A DNA stretch of 64,000 nucleotides from Clostridium ljungdahlii DSM 13528 (GTDB lineage Bacteria; Bacillota; Clostridia; Clostridiales; Clostridiaceae). Shown one piece after another: positions 8,392-17,657 of this stretch. Where the stretch lies: contig NC_014328.1 in assembly GCF_000143685.1 (NCBI RefSeq), forward strand, positions 2,790,001-2,854,000, in the 5' to 3' direction. The first letter of the stretch is position 1, and every line of letters starts with the position of its first letter. The notes under the pieces were generated by a model that worked only from the letters and a program-made list of their open reading frames with translations, was not told the origin of the DNA and made no database searches. The translations under genes were made by a program, and so were the position numbers.

Positions 8392-9393
8392 CTAAATATT
8401 ACTTAAAGTTGCCACCATAACAGCCTTTATAGTATGAAGCCTGTTTTCAGCTTCATCAAACACTATGGAATGAGGTCCTTCAAATACTTCTTCAGTTACC
8501 TCTAGTGCTTCATACCCAAACTTTTTATATATTTCTTCCCCTACTTTAGTTTCCGTATTGTGAAAAGCTGGGAGACAATGCATAAACTTAACATTTTCAT
8601 TTTTACAAGCCTCTATAAGTTTGCTGTTTATTTGATATGGCATTAAAGTTTCTATTCTCTTTTTCCAAAGTTCTTTTTCTTCTCCCATGGAAAGCCATAC
8701 ATCAGTATAAAGGACATCTGCTCCTTCTACAGCTTTATACAAATCCTCAGTAATTGTAATAGTGCCTCCACTTTCCTCGGCTACTTTTTTACACTCTTTA
8801 ACTAGCTCCTCTTCTGGGAAAAGCTCTTTAGGTGCTGCTATTTTAAAGTTCATTCCAACTTTTGAAGCACCTATCATAAGGGCATTTGCCATGTTATTTC
8901 TTCCATCTCCGATGTAAACAAAATTTACATCTTTTAAAGGTTTAGCTATGTGTTCTTCTATAGTCAGAAAGTCCGCTAAAACCTGGGTTGGATGATCTTC
9001 ATCTGAAAGTCCATTCCATACAGGTACTTTTGAGTATTCTGCCAGTACCTCCATATCTCTTTGAGAAAATCCCCTGTATTCTATACCATGAAACATTCTT
9101 CCCATTACCCTAGCCGTATCTTTCACAGATTCTTTTTTACCCATATGACTTCCCTGGGCACCTATATAAACTACATTTGCGCCCTCATCGTAAGCACTGA
9201 CCTCAAAGGAACATCTTGTTCTCAGGGAATCTTTTTCAAATATAAGGGCAATATTTTTCCCTTGCAATCTCTTTTTTTCCGTTCCACTATATTTTTCTTC
9301 CTTTAACTTCTTTGCAAGATCAATAAAATACTTTATCTCTTCCTTTGTAAAATCTTTTAATGTTAAAAAACTTTTACCCTTTAAATCTATCAT
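8392..9393 (-). CDS. argF: Ornithine carbamoyltransferase
   Basis: A 333-residue enzyme that transfers the carbamoyl group from carbamoyl phosphate to ornithine, giving citrulline. The carbamoyl phosphate loop appears as DSLRTR, with SDEDHPTQ and the ornithine-binding HCLP motif near residue 270, which separates it from aspartate carbamoyltransferase. A GGGGGAAG site lies before the ATG. First gene of argF-carA-carB, so carbamoyl phosphate is made beside its consumer, as for arginine synthesis (argF) or fermentative arginine use (arcB); absence of arcA and arcC nearby favours biosynthesis. The 190-bp upstream region is extremely AT-rich with TGAATTAAT-like stretches that could be weak ArgR boxes, but no clear operator or T-box was found. 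Confidence 0.94.
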   Translation of the reverse strand: MIDLKGKSFLTLKDFTKEEIKYFIDLAKKLKEEKYSGTEKKRLQGKNIALIFEKDSLRTRCSFEVSAYDEGANVVYIGAQGSHMGKKESVKDTARVMGRMFHGIEYRGFSQRDMEVLAEYSKVPVWNGLSDEDHPTQVLADFLTIEEHIAKPLKDVNFVYIGDGRNNMANALMIGASKVGMNFKIAAPKELFPEEELVKECKKVAEESGGTITITEDLYKAVEGADVLYTDVWLSMGEEKELWKKRIETLMPYQINSKLIEACKNENVKFMHCLPAFHNTETKVGEEIYKKFGYEALEVTEEVFEGPHSIVFDEAENRLHTIKAVMVATLSNI

Positions 9394-9590
9394 TTTTCTT
9401 CCCCCTTAAAATCATTCTTTATAAATATAGGAAACAAATATTTCCTTAAACTTTACTTTAGACATTAGAAATATCCTTATATTAATTCATTGATATTTTA
9501 TAATTATACATTTATATTAATAATAATTCAATATAAATTTAAAATTTTTTATTTTGTATTGATTTGAAATACCTTAAGATACAAAGTTAA

Positions 9591-9629
9591 AAAAAATCTT
9601 CAATAGAAAATACCTATTGAAGATTTTTT
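9591..9629 (-). terminator. Rho-independent terminator after the FAH-family gene
   Basis: CTTCAATAG and CTATTGAAG form a 9-bp stem with a 7-nt loop, flanked by A-runs on one side and T-runs on the other. It lies 56 bp downstream of the minus-strand hydrolase gene and can work in both directions. Confidence 0.85.
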
Positions 9630-9684
9630 AAATCTGAAGTAATTTATACATTTTGTATACATACAATTTTTTATTTTTAATGCA

Positions 9685-10587
9685 CTAATGAAGTTCTACT
9701 ACCCTATTTACCAAAGTTCCTATTTTTTCAATACTACATTCAACTATATCACCTTGTTTTAACACTTTAATTGGTGTAAATCCCATGCCAACTCCACTTG
9801 GTGTACCTGTTGATATAATATCACCAGTTTTTAATGTAATACCTTTAGACAAATCACTTATTATATAAGGTATATCAAAAATTAAATTCTTTGTATTAGA
9901 TTTTTGCCTTACCTCTCCATTTACAGTGCAACTTATATCCAAATTAACGGGAAATGGTACTTCGGTTTTATGAATTATGTAAGGTCCCATAGGACAGAAT
10001 GTATCCAAACTTTTTCCCTTAAACCACTGTATATGTTTTCCTTGAAGATCTCTTGCAGATACATCATTTATTATAGTATAGCCAAAAATATACTCTTCAG
10101 CATCCTCTTTTTTTATATTTTTGCCATCTTTGCCTATTATAACTGCAAGTTCAACTTCATAATCTACCTGATTTGTAATTTTTCTAGAAAATTCAATATT
10201 ATCGACCGTTCCCACAGCTGGTGATGCTGCCTTTGTAAAATAAATTGGTACCTCTGGAATACCATTTCCAGCTATTCTTGTAATTTTTATTTCCCTAGCA
10301 TGTTCTATATAATTTTTTCCAAGACAAAAAACATTTCTCCTTGGATATGGTATCGGAGCTTCAATTTTAATATTATTTATTGGTATAGTTTCTATGCCTT
10401 TCTTATCTATACACTCTTTAATTATATTCAATTTAGAATCATCCAGGTAATCTATAAGCTCCAGCATAGTTTTAGGTGGATTTTTCTCTCCCATATTTTT
10501 AAATATATTATCAAAATCTATGACAGAGTTATTCTTTAAAATTCCTATAGATTCTTTTTCTTTATACAGATATGTTAAAAACTTCAT
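9685..10587 (-). CDS. Fumarylacetoacetate hydrolase family protein
   Basis: A 300-residue protein of the FAH superfamily. Recognisable blocks are NVFCLGKNYIEHA, the metal-binding VDYEVELAVIIG (the Glu pair), NDVSARD, KSLDTFCPMGP and the C-terminal TGDIISTGTPSGVG. Members hydrolyse or decarboxylate beta-diketone-like acids, tautomerise oxaloacetate, or hydrate 2-oxo-pent-4-enoates, using Mg or Mn. The exact reaction cannot be read from sequence. I start at the ATG at 10587, preceded by GGGAGAT; an in-frame GTG five codons upstream lies too close to that site. Oxaloacetate tautomerase activity would fit the nearby citrate lyase locus, but this is only conjecture. Confidence 0.85.
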   Translation of the reverse strand: MKFLTYLYKEKESIGILKNNSVIDFDNIFKNMGEKNPPKTMLELIDYLDDSKLNIIKECIDKKGIETIPINNIKIEAPIPYPRRNVFCLGKNYIEHAREIKITRIAGNGIPEVPIYFTKAASPAVGTVDNIEFSRKITNQVDYEVELAVIIGKDGKNIKKEDAEEYIFGYTIINDVSARDLQGKHIQWFKGKSLDTFCPMGPYIIHKTEVPFPVNLDISCTVNGEVRQKSNTKNLIFDIPYIISDLSKGITLKTGDIISTGTPSGVGMGFTPIKVLKQGDIVECSIEKIGTLVNRVVELH

Positions 10588-10633
10588 ATTAACATCTCCC
10601 ACTTATATTAAATCAATCTTAGTTGAACTTATA

Positions 10634-11257
10634 TTATGCCCTTCCGCTGCAGCACATCCAGTTATTTTCCTCACATACATTTATAGATACATCTTCATAA
10701 CCTGCATCTACAAAGAGCTGCTTTAACTGTTCTGGGGTGTGCATAGTCATTTTATCCATATATTCATCATTTTTTTCTTTAAACTTATCACTTATGTACA
10801 TCTCATTTATTACTGTAAAAATTCCATTTGATTTTAAAACTCTTTTAACTTCTTTAAAGCTTTTTAATAAATCAGGCCAAAAATATATAGTCTCAACTGC
10901 AGTTACCACATTAAATTTATCATCTTCAAAAGGAAGTTTTTCTACATTTGCATTATATACTTCCACTCTTTTTTCATCTATAAGCTCTTTATTAAATTCT
11001 TTGGACCAGTTAACACAATCCATAGAATAATCTACACCTATAACCTTTCCCTTTTTTGCTATGTTAGCTAATCTATTTATAGTTCTTCCGCCTCCACAGC
11101 CAATATCCAAAATAATATCCTCTTGTTTAATGGAAATTTTATTGAGTCCCCAGGTGGTAACTTCAAAATGATCTTTGTTCATAGAACTAGCTATAAACTT
11201 ACCTACTTCCCCTGTTGGTTTTCTACACTGATTTAATCTTCTAGAAAGTTCACTCAT
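10634..11257 (-). CDS. Class I SAM-dependent methyltransferase
   Basis: A 207-residue protein with a Rossmann methyltransferase fold: motif I DIGCGGGRTI binds the SAM methionine end, GVDYS follows at the acidic loop, then NANVEKLPFEDDKFN and VVTAVETIYFWPDL, the usual order of UbiE/Methyltransf_11 proteins. The last residues carry Cys-Cys-Ser-Gly, which might bind metal. The substrate is unknown. The ribosome site is weak. It stands between recQ and the FAH-family gene, all on the minus strand, with gaps of about 50 bp, so co-transcription is possible. Confidence 0.82.
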   Translation of the reverse strand: MSELSRRLNQCRKPTGEVGKFIASSMNKDHFEVTTWGLNKISIKQEDIILDIGCGGGRTINRLANIAKKGKVIGVDYSMDCVNWSKEFNKELIDEKRVEVYNANVEKLPFEDDKFNVVTAVETIYFWPDLLKSFKEVKRVLKSNGIFTVINEMYISDKFKEKNDEYMDKMTMHTPEQLKQLFVDAGYEDVSINVCEENNWMCCSGRA

Positions 11258-11308
11258 AATATATTTGCTGCTTGAAACTTAATTTTCAAACAGTATTTCG
11301 CCTCCCTG

Positions 11309-13486
11309 CTATGCATTTTTATCTAACAAAATATAATCTTTTAATATAACCGCCTTTATCTTATCATAACTTATATCTTCAGAAAGTTTCTCTTTTATAG
11401 GTTTTAATTTTGATATTCCTATCTTTTTCGTAACTTTTAAAATTTGATTTTCTTCTTCATCTGTAAATATTCCACCAAAATTTATATTTAAATCTAAAAC
11501 ACCCTTTTCTTCTGCATACTTTGTTATATGTGAAAGTACCGTAGATACAGTAATTTGCCTGTCTTTTGCTATTTGTTCAAGGTCTTTGTGCTCTTTAATC
11601 ATCTCTGCCGTTATTTCATGAGTTTTTAGTTTTAAATTTTTGCCTTCTTTGACATTTTTATCGTTTTTTAACTCATTTTTAAAAATCCACTGTGGTTTAA
11701 TTTTACTTTCATCCATGTAGTTTTTTATAGCTTCTAAAAATCTTTCACCATATTTTTTTAATTTCAATTGACCTACACCAGATACATCCATCATCTGCTC
11801 AAAATTTATAGGACACCTGCTGCTAAGTTCCTTTAACGTAGTATCCGGGAATATCAAATAAGGAGGTATGGATTCCTCTCCTGCTATTTCCCTCCTTAAA
11901 ACTCTCAAAATTTCAAATAGATCATTATTTAAAGTAATCTTTTTAGCCTTAACAATTTCCTTTAAGGTTACTTTTTCTTCTCCCTTTAGAACCTTTATGG
12001 ATCTAGGATTCAATATCACAGTAGGATATTCTCCTTCTTTTAATGAAATGTACCCATGAGCTATAAGTGTATTTATGAAATTTGAAAGTTCTTCCTTTGA
12101 ATAATTTTTCATTATTCCATGAGTAGACAACTTATCAAATCCGTACTGAATCACTTTTCTCTGTGAGGAACCTCTAAGTACATCTACTATCATATTTACT
12201 CCAAATTCTCTTTTCATTCTATATATACAGGAAAGTACTTTTTGGCAATCTATAGTTTTATCTACATATTCTCCTTCACTTACACAATTGCTGCAATTCC
12301 CACATTCTTCATAATCCACTTGTTCTCCAAAATAATTTAATATATACTTTCGTAAACATCCATTGTAATGTACAAAATCTATCATTTGTTGAAGTTTTTT
12401 ATATTCATTTAATCTTCTTTCAGGAGATTGAATACTTGTTTCAATAAGATACTTTTGGGTAATAACATCCTGGGGAGCAAACATTAAAATGCAGTCGCTT
12501 TTCTCTCCATCACGACCAGCCCTGCCTATTTCTTGGTAATAGCTTTCTATGTTCTTAGGCATATTGTAATGAATAACATATCTTACATTTGACTTATCGA
12601 TACCCATTCCAAATGCATTTGTCGCAACTATTACATTTACTCTGTCATATACGAAATCCTCTTGATTATTTTTTCTCTCTTTATCAGAAAGACCTGCATG
12701 ATATCTAGCAACAGCTATATTATTTTCTTTAAGCCTTTCATATATGCTATCCACTTCTTTTCTAGTAGCTGCATATACTATGCCAGATTGTTCTTCATTA
12801 GTTTTTATGTATTTTAGCATATACCCTAATCTATTTCCAATTTTCAAACATCCAATTTTCAAATTTTCTCTATCAAAACCAGATATGAAAACCTCAGGTT
12901 TATTCAGCTTTATTTGATTTACAATATCTTCTCTAACCTCTTTAGTAGCCGTAGCTGTAAAAGCTGTAACTACGGGTCTTTTAGAAAAGCTTTCTATAAA
13001 TTTCCATATATATGTATAGCTAGTTCTAAAATCATGTCCCCACTGGGAAACACAATGTGCTTCATCTACTGCTATTTGAGATACTTCTATGCTTTTTATA
13101 ATCTGGCAGAATTCAGAAGACTCCAACCTTTCCGGTGCTACATACAGCATTTTTATATTTCCTGCAATTAAGCTTTCACATATATGCAAAATATCCTGGT
13201 GTGAAATAGAACTGTTTATATAAGCTGCCCCTATACCTAAATCCTTTATGTTATCTACTTGATCTTTCATAAGTGAAATAAGTGGAGATATTACAACTGT
13301 TACCCCCTTAAATAACACTGCTGGTATCTGATAACATATGGATTTACCTCCTCCAGTGGGCATTACAGCTAGCGTATCCTTCCCCTTTAGTATACTTTCA
13401 ATTACCTTTCCTTGATCCTTCCTAAAGTCACTATACCCATAATATTTATGTAGAATTTCCAAAGCACTACTAAGCAATGATTTCAC
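11309..13486 (-). CDS. recQ: ATP-dependent DNA helicase RecQ
   Basis: A protein of about 725 residues with all RecQ landmarks: Walker A in MPTGGGKSICYQ, the DEAH box followed by CVSQWGHDFR, AFTATAT, and helicase C motifs ATNAFGMGID and YYQEIGRAGRDG. The RQC zinc site follows (CLRKYILNYFGE with ECGNCSNC), then an HRDC domain (about 520-600) and a C-terminal helix-turn-helix-like tail. It unwinds 3'-5' during recombination repair. The GTG at 13486 lies inside its own Shine-Dalgarno (AGGGGTGA), so translation may start at the TTG three codons later (13477), which is better spaced. Confidence 0.95.
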   Translation of the reverse strand: MKSLLSSALEILHKYYGYSDFRKDQGKVIESILKGKDTLAVMPTGGGKSICYQIPAVLFKGVTVVISPLISLMKDQVDNIKDLGIGAAYINSSISHQDILHICESLIAGNIKMLYVAPERLESSEFCQIIKSIEVSQIAVDEAHCVSQWGHDFRTSYTYIWKFIESFSKRPVVTAFTATATKEVREDIVNQIKLNKPEVFISGFDRENLKIGCLKIGNRLGYMLKYIKTNEEQSGIVYAATRKEVDSIYERLKENNIAVARYHAGLSDKERKNNQEDFVYDRVNVIVATNAFGMGIDKSNVRYVIHYNMPKNIESYYQEIGRAGRDGEKSDCILMFAPQDVITQKYLIETSIQSPERRLNEYKKLQQMIDFVHYNGCLRKYILNYFGEQVDYEECGNCSNCVSEGEYVDKTIDCQKVLSCIYRMKREFGVNMIVDVLRGSSQRKVIQYGFDKLSTHGIMKNYSKEELSNFINTLIAHGYISLKEGEYPTVILNPRSIKVLKGEEKVTLKEIVKAKKITLNNDLFEILRVLRREIAGEESIPPYLIFPDTTLKELSSRCPINFEQMMDVSGVGQLKLKKYGERFLEAIKNYMDESKIKPQWIFKNELKNDKNVKEGKNLKLKTHEITAEMIKEHKDLEQIAKDRQITVSTVLSHITKYAEEKGVLDLNINFGGIFTDEEENQILKVTKKIGISKLKPIKEKLSEDISYDKIKAVILKDYILLDKNA

Positions 13487-13525
13487 CCCTGTAACATAAT
13501 CTATTTTTATTATAGCATAGAGATA

Positions 13526-13984
13526 TTATAATATCCTGATTTGCACTTTTAAAAAATAAGCATCCTTCCTCACTACAACTGCACTGTACTTGTAATTAGT
13601 AACTATATGTTCTATAGAATCATAGTATTTTTTATCTATAGAGTATACAACCTGTTGATTTTTATCTATCAGACTGTAGGCACCCTGTTCCTTCTTTATA
13701 TATAAATTATCCCACTCTTCAATTTCTACTGCACTTTTAGGGATATCAAATAGTATACCCCTTGATTTCAATATTTGCAAAAGATAGGAATAAACTTCAT
13801 CATAGGATTTTTCCTTTGCAATAAGTTTCTCCTTAATAGCTGAAAGTTTATCTAATTTTTCTTCTTCCTTCTTTAATTGAATCTCTAATTTTTCTTTTTT
13901 TGTTCCTAAATCTTGAACTCTATTTTGTTTATTTTCAGTATAGTTTTTTATAAATTTATGCAGCATATTCTCATTTTCATTCAC
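13526..13984 (-). CDS. Small coiled-coil protein of unknown function
   Basis: A 152-residue protein. I start at the GTG at 13984 because AGAGGA lies 6 nt before it; the frame stays open further upstream but that part has no ribosome site and reads as Phe/Ser-rich noise. Residues about 15-70 are a Lys/Glu-rich coiled coil. The C-terminal 80 residues look like a compact alpha/beta domain. No family recognised. It is transcribed away from a second coiled-coil gene at 14070 across an 85-bp gap, suggesting a shared divergent promoter region. Confidence 0.65.
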   Translation of the reverse strand: MNENENMLHKFIKNYTENKQNRVQDLGTKKEKLEIQLKKEEEKLDKLSAIKEKLIAKEKSYDEVYSYLLQILKSRGILFDIPKSAVEIEEWDNLYIKKEQGAYSLIDKNQQVVYSIDKKYYDSIEHIVTNYKYSAVVVRKDAYFLKVQIRIL

Positions 13985-14069
13985 AAATATTCCTCTTTTC
14001 ACACTTGTTAATATATAGCTGTTGCACTGTAAATCATAATTATATAAAATTATTATAGAGGTGTCTAAA

Positions 14070-14366
14070 ATGGATAAAGTATATACCTTAATATTAAAGT
14101 ATATAAAAAAAATTAAAAAGTCAATTATTTTTGGTATGCAAAATTTGAATTTGTTTTTTGATAAGAAAAAAACTATTGATACTGCATATAAACCTATGTT
14201 AGATGAAAAATTGAAGGAAGTAAAAGATTTAAAGGATAAATTAAATGTCATGCAAAATAATAATGCCTCTTTCGAAAAACAAATCAAACATTTAAGAGGC
14301 TCTATGATGAAAAAAGAAAAACTTATAAAAAATCTCCAGGACATTATATCCCAAAGGCAAAATTAA
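14070..14366 (+). CDS. Small Lys-rich coiled-coil protein of unknown function
   Basis: A 98-residue protein. The ATG at 14070 follows AGAGGTG with normal spacing, so I prefer it to the in-frame GTG at 14061 inside that site. Residues about 1-35 are basic and partly hydrophobic; residues about 45-95 form a coiled coil with the heptad spacing seen in KLKEVKDLKDKLN. No family recognised. It diverges from the other coiled-coil gene and ends 21 bp before a bidirectional terminator shared with citX. Confidence 0.6.
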   Translation: MDKVYTLILKYIKKIKKSIIFGMQNLNLFFDKKKTIDTAYKPMLDEKLKEVKDLKDKLNVMQNNNASFEKQIKHLRGSMMKKEKLIKNLQDIISQRQN

Positions 14367-14386
14367 TACTTGTATTCTATTATATC

Positions 14387-14423
14387 AAAATAAAGGAGAG
14401 ACATACTTCCCTCCTTTATTTTA
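14387..14423. terminator. Bidirectional terminator between the coiled-coil gene and citX
   Basis: AAAATAAAGGAG (14387-14398) pairs perfectly with CTCCTTTATTTT (14411-14422). A and T runs on both sides fit termination of both convergent genes. Confidence 0.85.
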
Positions 14424-14442
14424 ACAACCTTGGTATACCTTG

Positions 14443-14958
14443 CTATAAAAACTTATCCATTAACAAATAAATTTTGTTTAAAAGATCTTCCACAGAATGA
14501 CGTCTGCTTCTTCCACATACTTTTGCATTTTCACCGCATAAAAGACATTTTCTCTCACTTACACCTAAGTCTGTCCTACTAATCTGCTTTCCAGCTTTAG
14601 TGAATACATCAAAATCAAATATTCTTCCAAGCTCATGGTTTTCTTCAATAGATACAGTAATTTTTTTTACACTAATCGCATCTGCATCTACATTTAAAAA
14701 TGCCTCATCACCGGCAGCAGAACTATTTAACATTTTGTGAAGTATATCTATATTATTCTCTTTTAACTCTTCTTCCAGCAAGCAAATCCCCTTTTTATGA
14801 AGCTTAGCAAAGGATTCATTATTTTTTTCTGCTCCTGGTATATTTAATGTAAATGAAATTAGTGTGGTTTTAAATATATTCAATAATTCTTTTTGAATTT
14901 GTGCCCTTTTTTCTTTAGCTTTAAGTATTTCATCAAGGATATTGCTTGCATTTTTCAT
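14443..14958 (-). CDS. citX: Citrate lyase holo-ACP synthase (phosphoribosyl-dephospho-CoA transferase)
   Basis: A 171-residue protein of the CitX family. It attaches the 2'-(5''-triphosphoribosyl)-3'-dephospho-CoA group made by CitG to the serine of CitD. Diagnostic blocks are GRIFDFDVF, the Cys pair in KCLLCGENAKVC and the closing GRSRRHS. It is the last gene of the citrate locus, 125 bp after the truncated carrier gene, with a TAATTATG start region and only a weak ribosome site. In many genomes citX is next to or fused with citG; here citG is at the other end of the locus. Confidence 0.93.
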   Translation of the reverse strand: MKNASNILDEILKAKEKRAQIQKELLNIFKTTLISFTLNIPGAEKNNESFAKLHKKGICLLEEELKENNIDILHKMLNSSAAGDEAFLNVDADAISVKKITVSIEENHELGRIFDFDVFTKAGKQISRTDLGVSERKCLLCGENAKVCGRSRRHSVEDLLNKIYLLMDKFL

Positions 14959-15083
14959 AATTATTACCTCACTATTTTACTTGCTTTATAACATCGATAC
15001 TAATACATATTTAAAAGTTTTACAATCGTTTTTTTAATTATTTAAGTATTTATAGAATTTTAATACCATTTATACTTTAATTT

Positions 15084-15782
15084 CTAATGTAACATTCTCA
15101 TTAAGAATATAGCCCATGTAACTGTAGCAGCTCCACCAAGTCTTGTTGCTACCTGTGCAAATGGCATAAGTTCAAGACGGTTTCCTGCAGTAAGTATTGC
15201 TACATCACCTGTACCACCCTGTCCACTGTTACATGAAGTTACCATAGCAGACTCTACTGGATTCATATTAAGCATTTTACCTACAAAGAATTCTACTACA
15301 ACAACAGTAAGTACAGTACAGAATATAGTAACTAAACAAGCTGGATTTGTTATAACTGCTACAAGATTTTTCCATGGTGTCATAGCAACACCAACACCAA
15401 GCAATAATGGTACGGTTATACCTGTTACTGTAAATCTAAAAATAGCATGTCCGCCTTCTTCTATACTTTTGGGAATAATACCAAGTGCTTTTGATATTAC
15501 AGCAGCAAGTAACATAACTATAGGAGCAGGAAGTCCAATTACAGAATTTATGTATACCCCAAATAGATAAAGTGTTAAAGCTAATATTCCAGCAACAATC
15601 ATAGTAGAAAGTTCAACTGGTCCATCTTTCTTCTTCTTAGCATATTTTAATATATCATCATCGTCTGATTTAAGTAATTGTCCATTACCTGATAATTCAG
15701 GTCTCACCTCACCTATATTAATAATGGTATAAGCAATACTAATTGCTGTTGATAGCCATCCCAAAAGCATTACCTTTAACAT
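15084..15782 (-). pseudogene. 5'-truncated 2-hydroxycarboxylate (citrate/malate) transporter
   Basis: The 232 readable residues match the C-terminal half of CitS/CitP-type 2HCT carriers, which are normally about 440 residues. It begins where the cytoplasmic loop before the second domain should start (SGNGQLL) and runs through the second re-entrant GGxG signature (SCNSGQGGTGD) to the normal C-terminus (ARLGGAATVTWAIF). The N-terminal domain with its own GGxG loop is absent and not found elsewhere in the window. No ribosome site precedes the ATG. The gap to the MatC-like gene has no remnants. Most likely a broken gene whose role was taken over by the adjacent carrier. Confidence 0.82.
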
Positions 15783-15881
15783 ATGAGATGTTTTAAAATA
15801 AATTGGACGGTTACCCAGTGAAGTGGTGAACTAAAAATTAACTTACTACTTATAAAATACTCTATCTTATATAGCTAATAG

Positions 15882-17207
15882 TTAATGCATGATGATGAAA
15901 TAGATAATACTCGTTACCACAGCAGTTCCAACGCACACAGGCAATCCAACAAAGAATTCCTTGGAAAACATTGAATCTCGTTCTTTTTCCGGTGTAAATC
16001 CAAGTACCATAGCGCCTCCTGCAGAAAATGGAGAAATACCAGTAGCTAGTCCACCAATCGTCATGCATGTATACAGTAAAATAGGATTTAAGCCTGTAAT
16101 ATGTGAAACGGAAGCAATAATAGGGAAAAGCGCTGGGGCAACAACACCGACAAAGCTACCACCAAACATATTCAAGATTGCTGCCACAAGGCATAGTGCA
16201 ATTGGCACTAAGAATACTGGGATACTGGTACCAACCCAGTTTGCAAGGAGTTTCACAGTTCCGGCTTTTACGGCAACTGCCACCAACATTCCCATGCCGG
16301 AAATCATAATCAATGTGTTCCAAGGCACTTTTGCAATGACACTTTTTTCATCACCGAGATGGAGAACAAAGGCTATAACGGTAAAGATAATTGCAATAAG
16401 TCCCACATCTACGCTTGAATTAATGAATGTAATAGAACCACTTGAAGGAACAACCAAGTGCAGTATTGGAGGTATAAGCAATATAATTACAAATATAAAA
16501 ATTAGGATAAGATTTGTTTTTTGTTTTTTGTCAAATGGCTTAGATTTTTGTATGTCCATTGTTTCTAGTATTTCAATATTGCCACCTGATGCTTGTTTCC
16601 TTTTCTTGTTGGACAAATGCATCAATAGCATAATGATTAAACAAGTCATTACCAAATATACTACAAAAATACTGACAGAAGCAACAAACGCTAAATTACT
16701 TGAAAAACCCTCGCTTGTAATCAGATTCCTGTAAATAACACCGTTTAGACCAATCATAAAATTGGAACCAACCTGTCCACCACAATCAGCACACAAAGCA
16801 CCTACGAGAGGATTGATTTTAATCTTTTTACAAGCAATAAGAGCTATAGGAGCCATAATAACCATTACAGTATAATAGCCTGCGCCAAGTGCGGCTATCA
16901 ATACAGAAATAAAGAAAATAGCAATGGGGAACACCAGTGGAGCTGAACGGAAGCGATACAAAAGATTCCCCGCAAGCGTTCCCAATGTTCCATTTACGAT
17001 AGCAAAACTAAAGAACAGTGAAATAGCCAAAATGACAAAGAAAATTGACATCGGCCACAATGCAATAACTTTTGAAGGAGATATCTTTAATATAAAACAT
17101 CCGATTATGTAAGCAAAAGAAATGGCTAGCAATCCGATATTGATCTTTGCTTTACGTCCAATTACAATTGACAATACTAAAGCTATACCTATAATTAAGC
17201 TAATCAT
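15882..17207 (-). CDS. MatC/SLC13-type dicarboxylate carrier
   Basis: A 441-residue membrane protein with about 11-12 hydrophobic segments, a MatC_N-like first half and an SLC13/ArsB-like fold. Visible points are GALCADCGGQVGSNFMIG near residue 140 and a soluble Lys/Gln-rich loop near 200-225 that divides two halves. The ion-transporter family moves C4-dicarboxylates, malonate or citrate with Na+ or H+. Sitting in a citrate lyase operon, it probably imports citrate or malate (inference). By eye its codons use more G and C than the cit genes, suggesting transfer from outside. Its ATG overlaps the stop of a 20-codon reading frame with a much better ribosome site. Confidence 0.8.
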   Translation of the reverse strand: MISLIIGIALVLSIVIGRKAKINIGLLAISFAYIIGCFILKISPSKVIALWPMSIFFVILAISLFFSFAIVNGTLGTLAGNLLYRFRSAPLVFPIAIFFISVLIAALGAGYYTVMVIMAPIALIACKKIKINPLVGALCADCGGQVGSNFMIGLNGVIYRNLITSEGFSSNLAFVASVSIFVVYLVMTCLIIMLLMHLSNKKRKQASGGNIEILETMDIQKSKPFDKKQKTNLILIFIFVIILLIPPILHLVVPSSGSITFINSSVDVGLIAIIFTVIAFVLHLGDEKSVIAKVPWNTLIMISGMGMLVAVAVKAGTVKLLANWVGTSIPVFLVPIALCLVAAILNMFGGSFVGVVAPALFPIIASVSHITGLNPILLYTCMTIGGLATGISPFSAGGAMVLGFTPEKERDSMFSKEFFVGLPVCVGTAVVTSIIYFIIMH

Positions 17208-17262
17208 TGATTACACCCACTTTCACTGCAACTATACATTTAAAGATTTCTATTTTGTACAT
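17200..17262 (-). CDS. Possible 20-residue leader peptide overlapping the MatC-like start
   Basis: An ATG at 17262 follows AGGAGTGG with good spacing and opens a 20-codon frame ending in TAG at 17200. The stop region overlaps the ATG of the carrier gene (AATGATTAG). The carrier itself has only a poor ribosome site, so translation could be coupled through this small frame. The peptide (starting MYKIEIFK) has no recognised family. It could also be chance, or a remnant of the gene that once occupied this place. Confidence 0.35.
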   Translation of the reverse strand: MYKIEIFKCIVAVKVGVIND

Positions 17263-17594
17263 AATACCACTCCTAATTAAAAATATATTTGTTTTAATTT
17301 GTATCATACTTGTACTACATTGGTATTTTTTTCTGTTAAAATGTTTTTATGAGACATATATTTCACTCCTGTTGTTAAAATTGTTGTAGTAAGTAATTTA
17401 TACAACAAAAGTGAGGTTTGTCTCTATTTTTCTTATAATTTTTTCAATTGTAAATATATGTTATCAAATTTTCTCAACTATAGAAATATAATTAAACCTA
17501 TTTTTATATAAAAGTATTGCTAATAAATCGGTTACTGTTAATGTTTACATTATTCTTAAAAAAAATTCAATATGGTCCAGTATAATACTTTTTC

Positions 17595-17628
17595 AATCAG
17601 ATTGGATCTAAAATCCAACCTGATTTTT
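17595..17628. terminator. Hairpin downstream of citF
   Basis: AATCAGATTGGAT pairs with ATCCAACCTGATT with one bulge. The T-run lies on the plus-strand side, so it is a weak terminator for the minus-strand citF and may only attenuate read-through to the carrier genes. The rest of the roughly 390-bp gap between citF and the carrier is AT-rich and holds no recognisable gene besides the small leader frame. Confidence 0.4.
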
Positions 17629-17657
17629 ACATATTATAAATATATACTTAGGCTAAA

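Noticed and set aside
9394..9590. T-box or clear arginine operator upstream of argF
   Set aside because: No T-box bulge sequence or specifier stem was found, and TGAAT-like stretches are too degenerate in such AT-rich sequence to call ArgR boxes.
13526..14344. 272-codon version of the coiled-coil gene
   Set aside because: The first 120 codons lack a ribosome site, overlap a plus-strand gene with a good start, and read as Phe/Ser-rich noise.
15961..16734. 257-codon plus-strand frame opposite the MatC-like gene
   Set aside because: It is antisense to a clearly coding membrane protein, has no ribosome site and reads as the reverse of hydrophobic codons.
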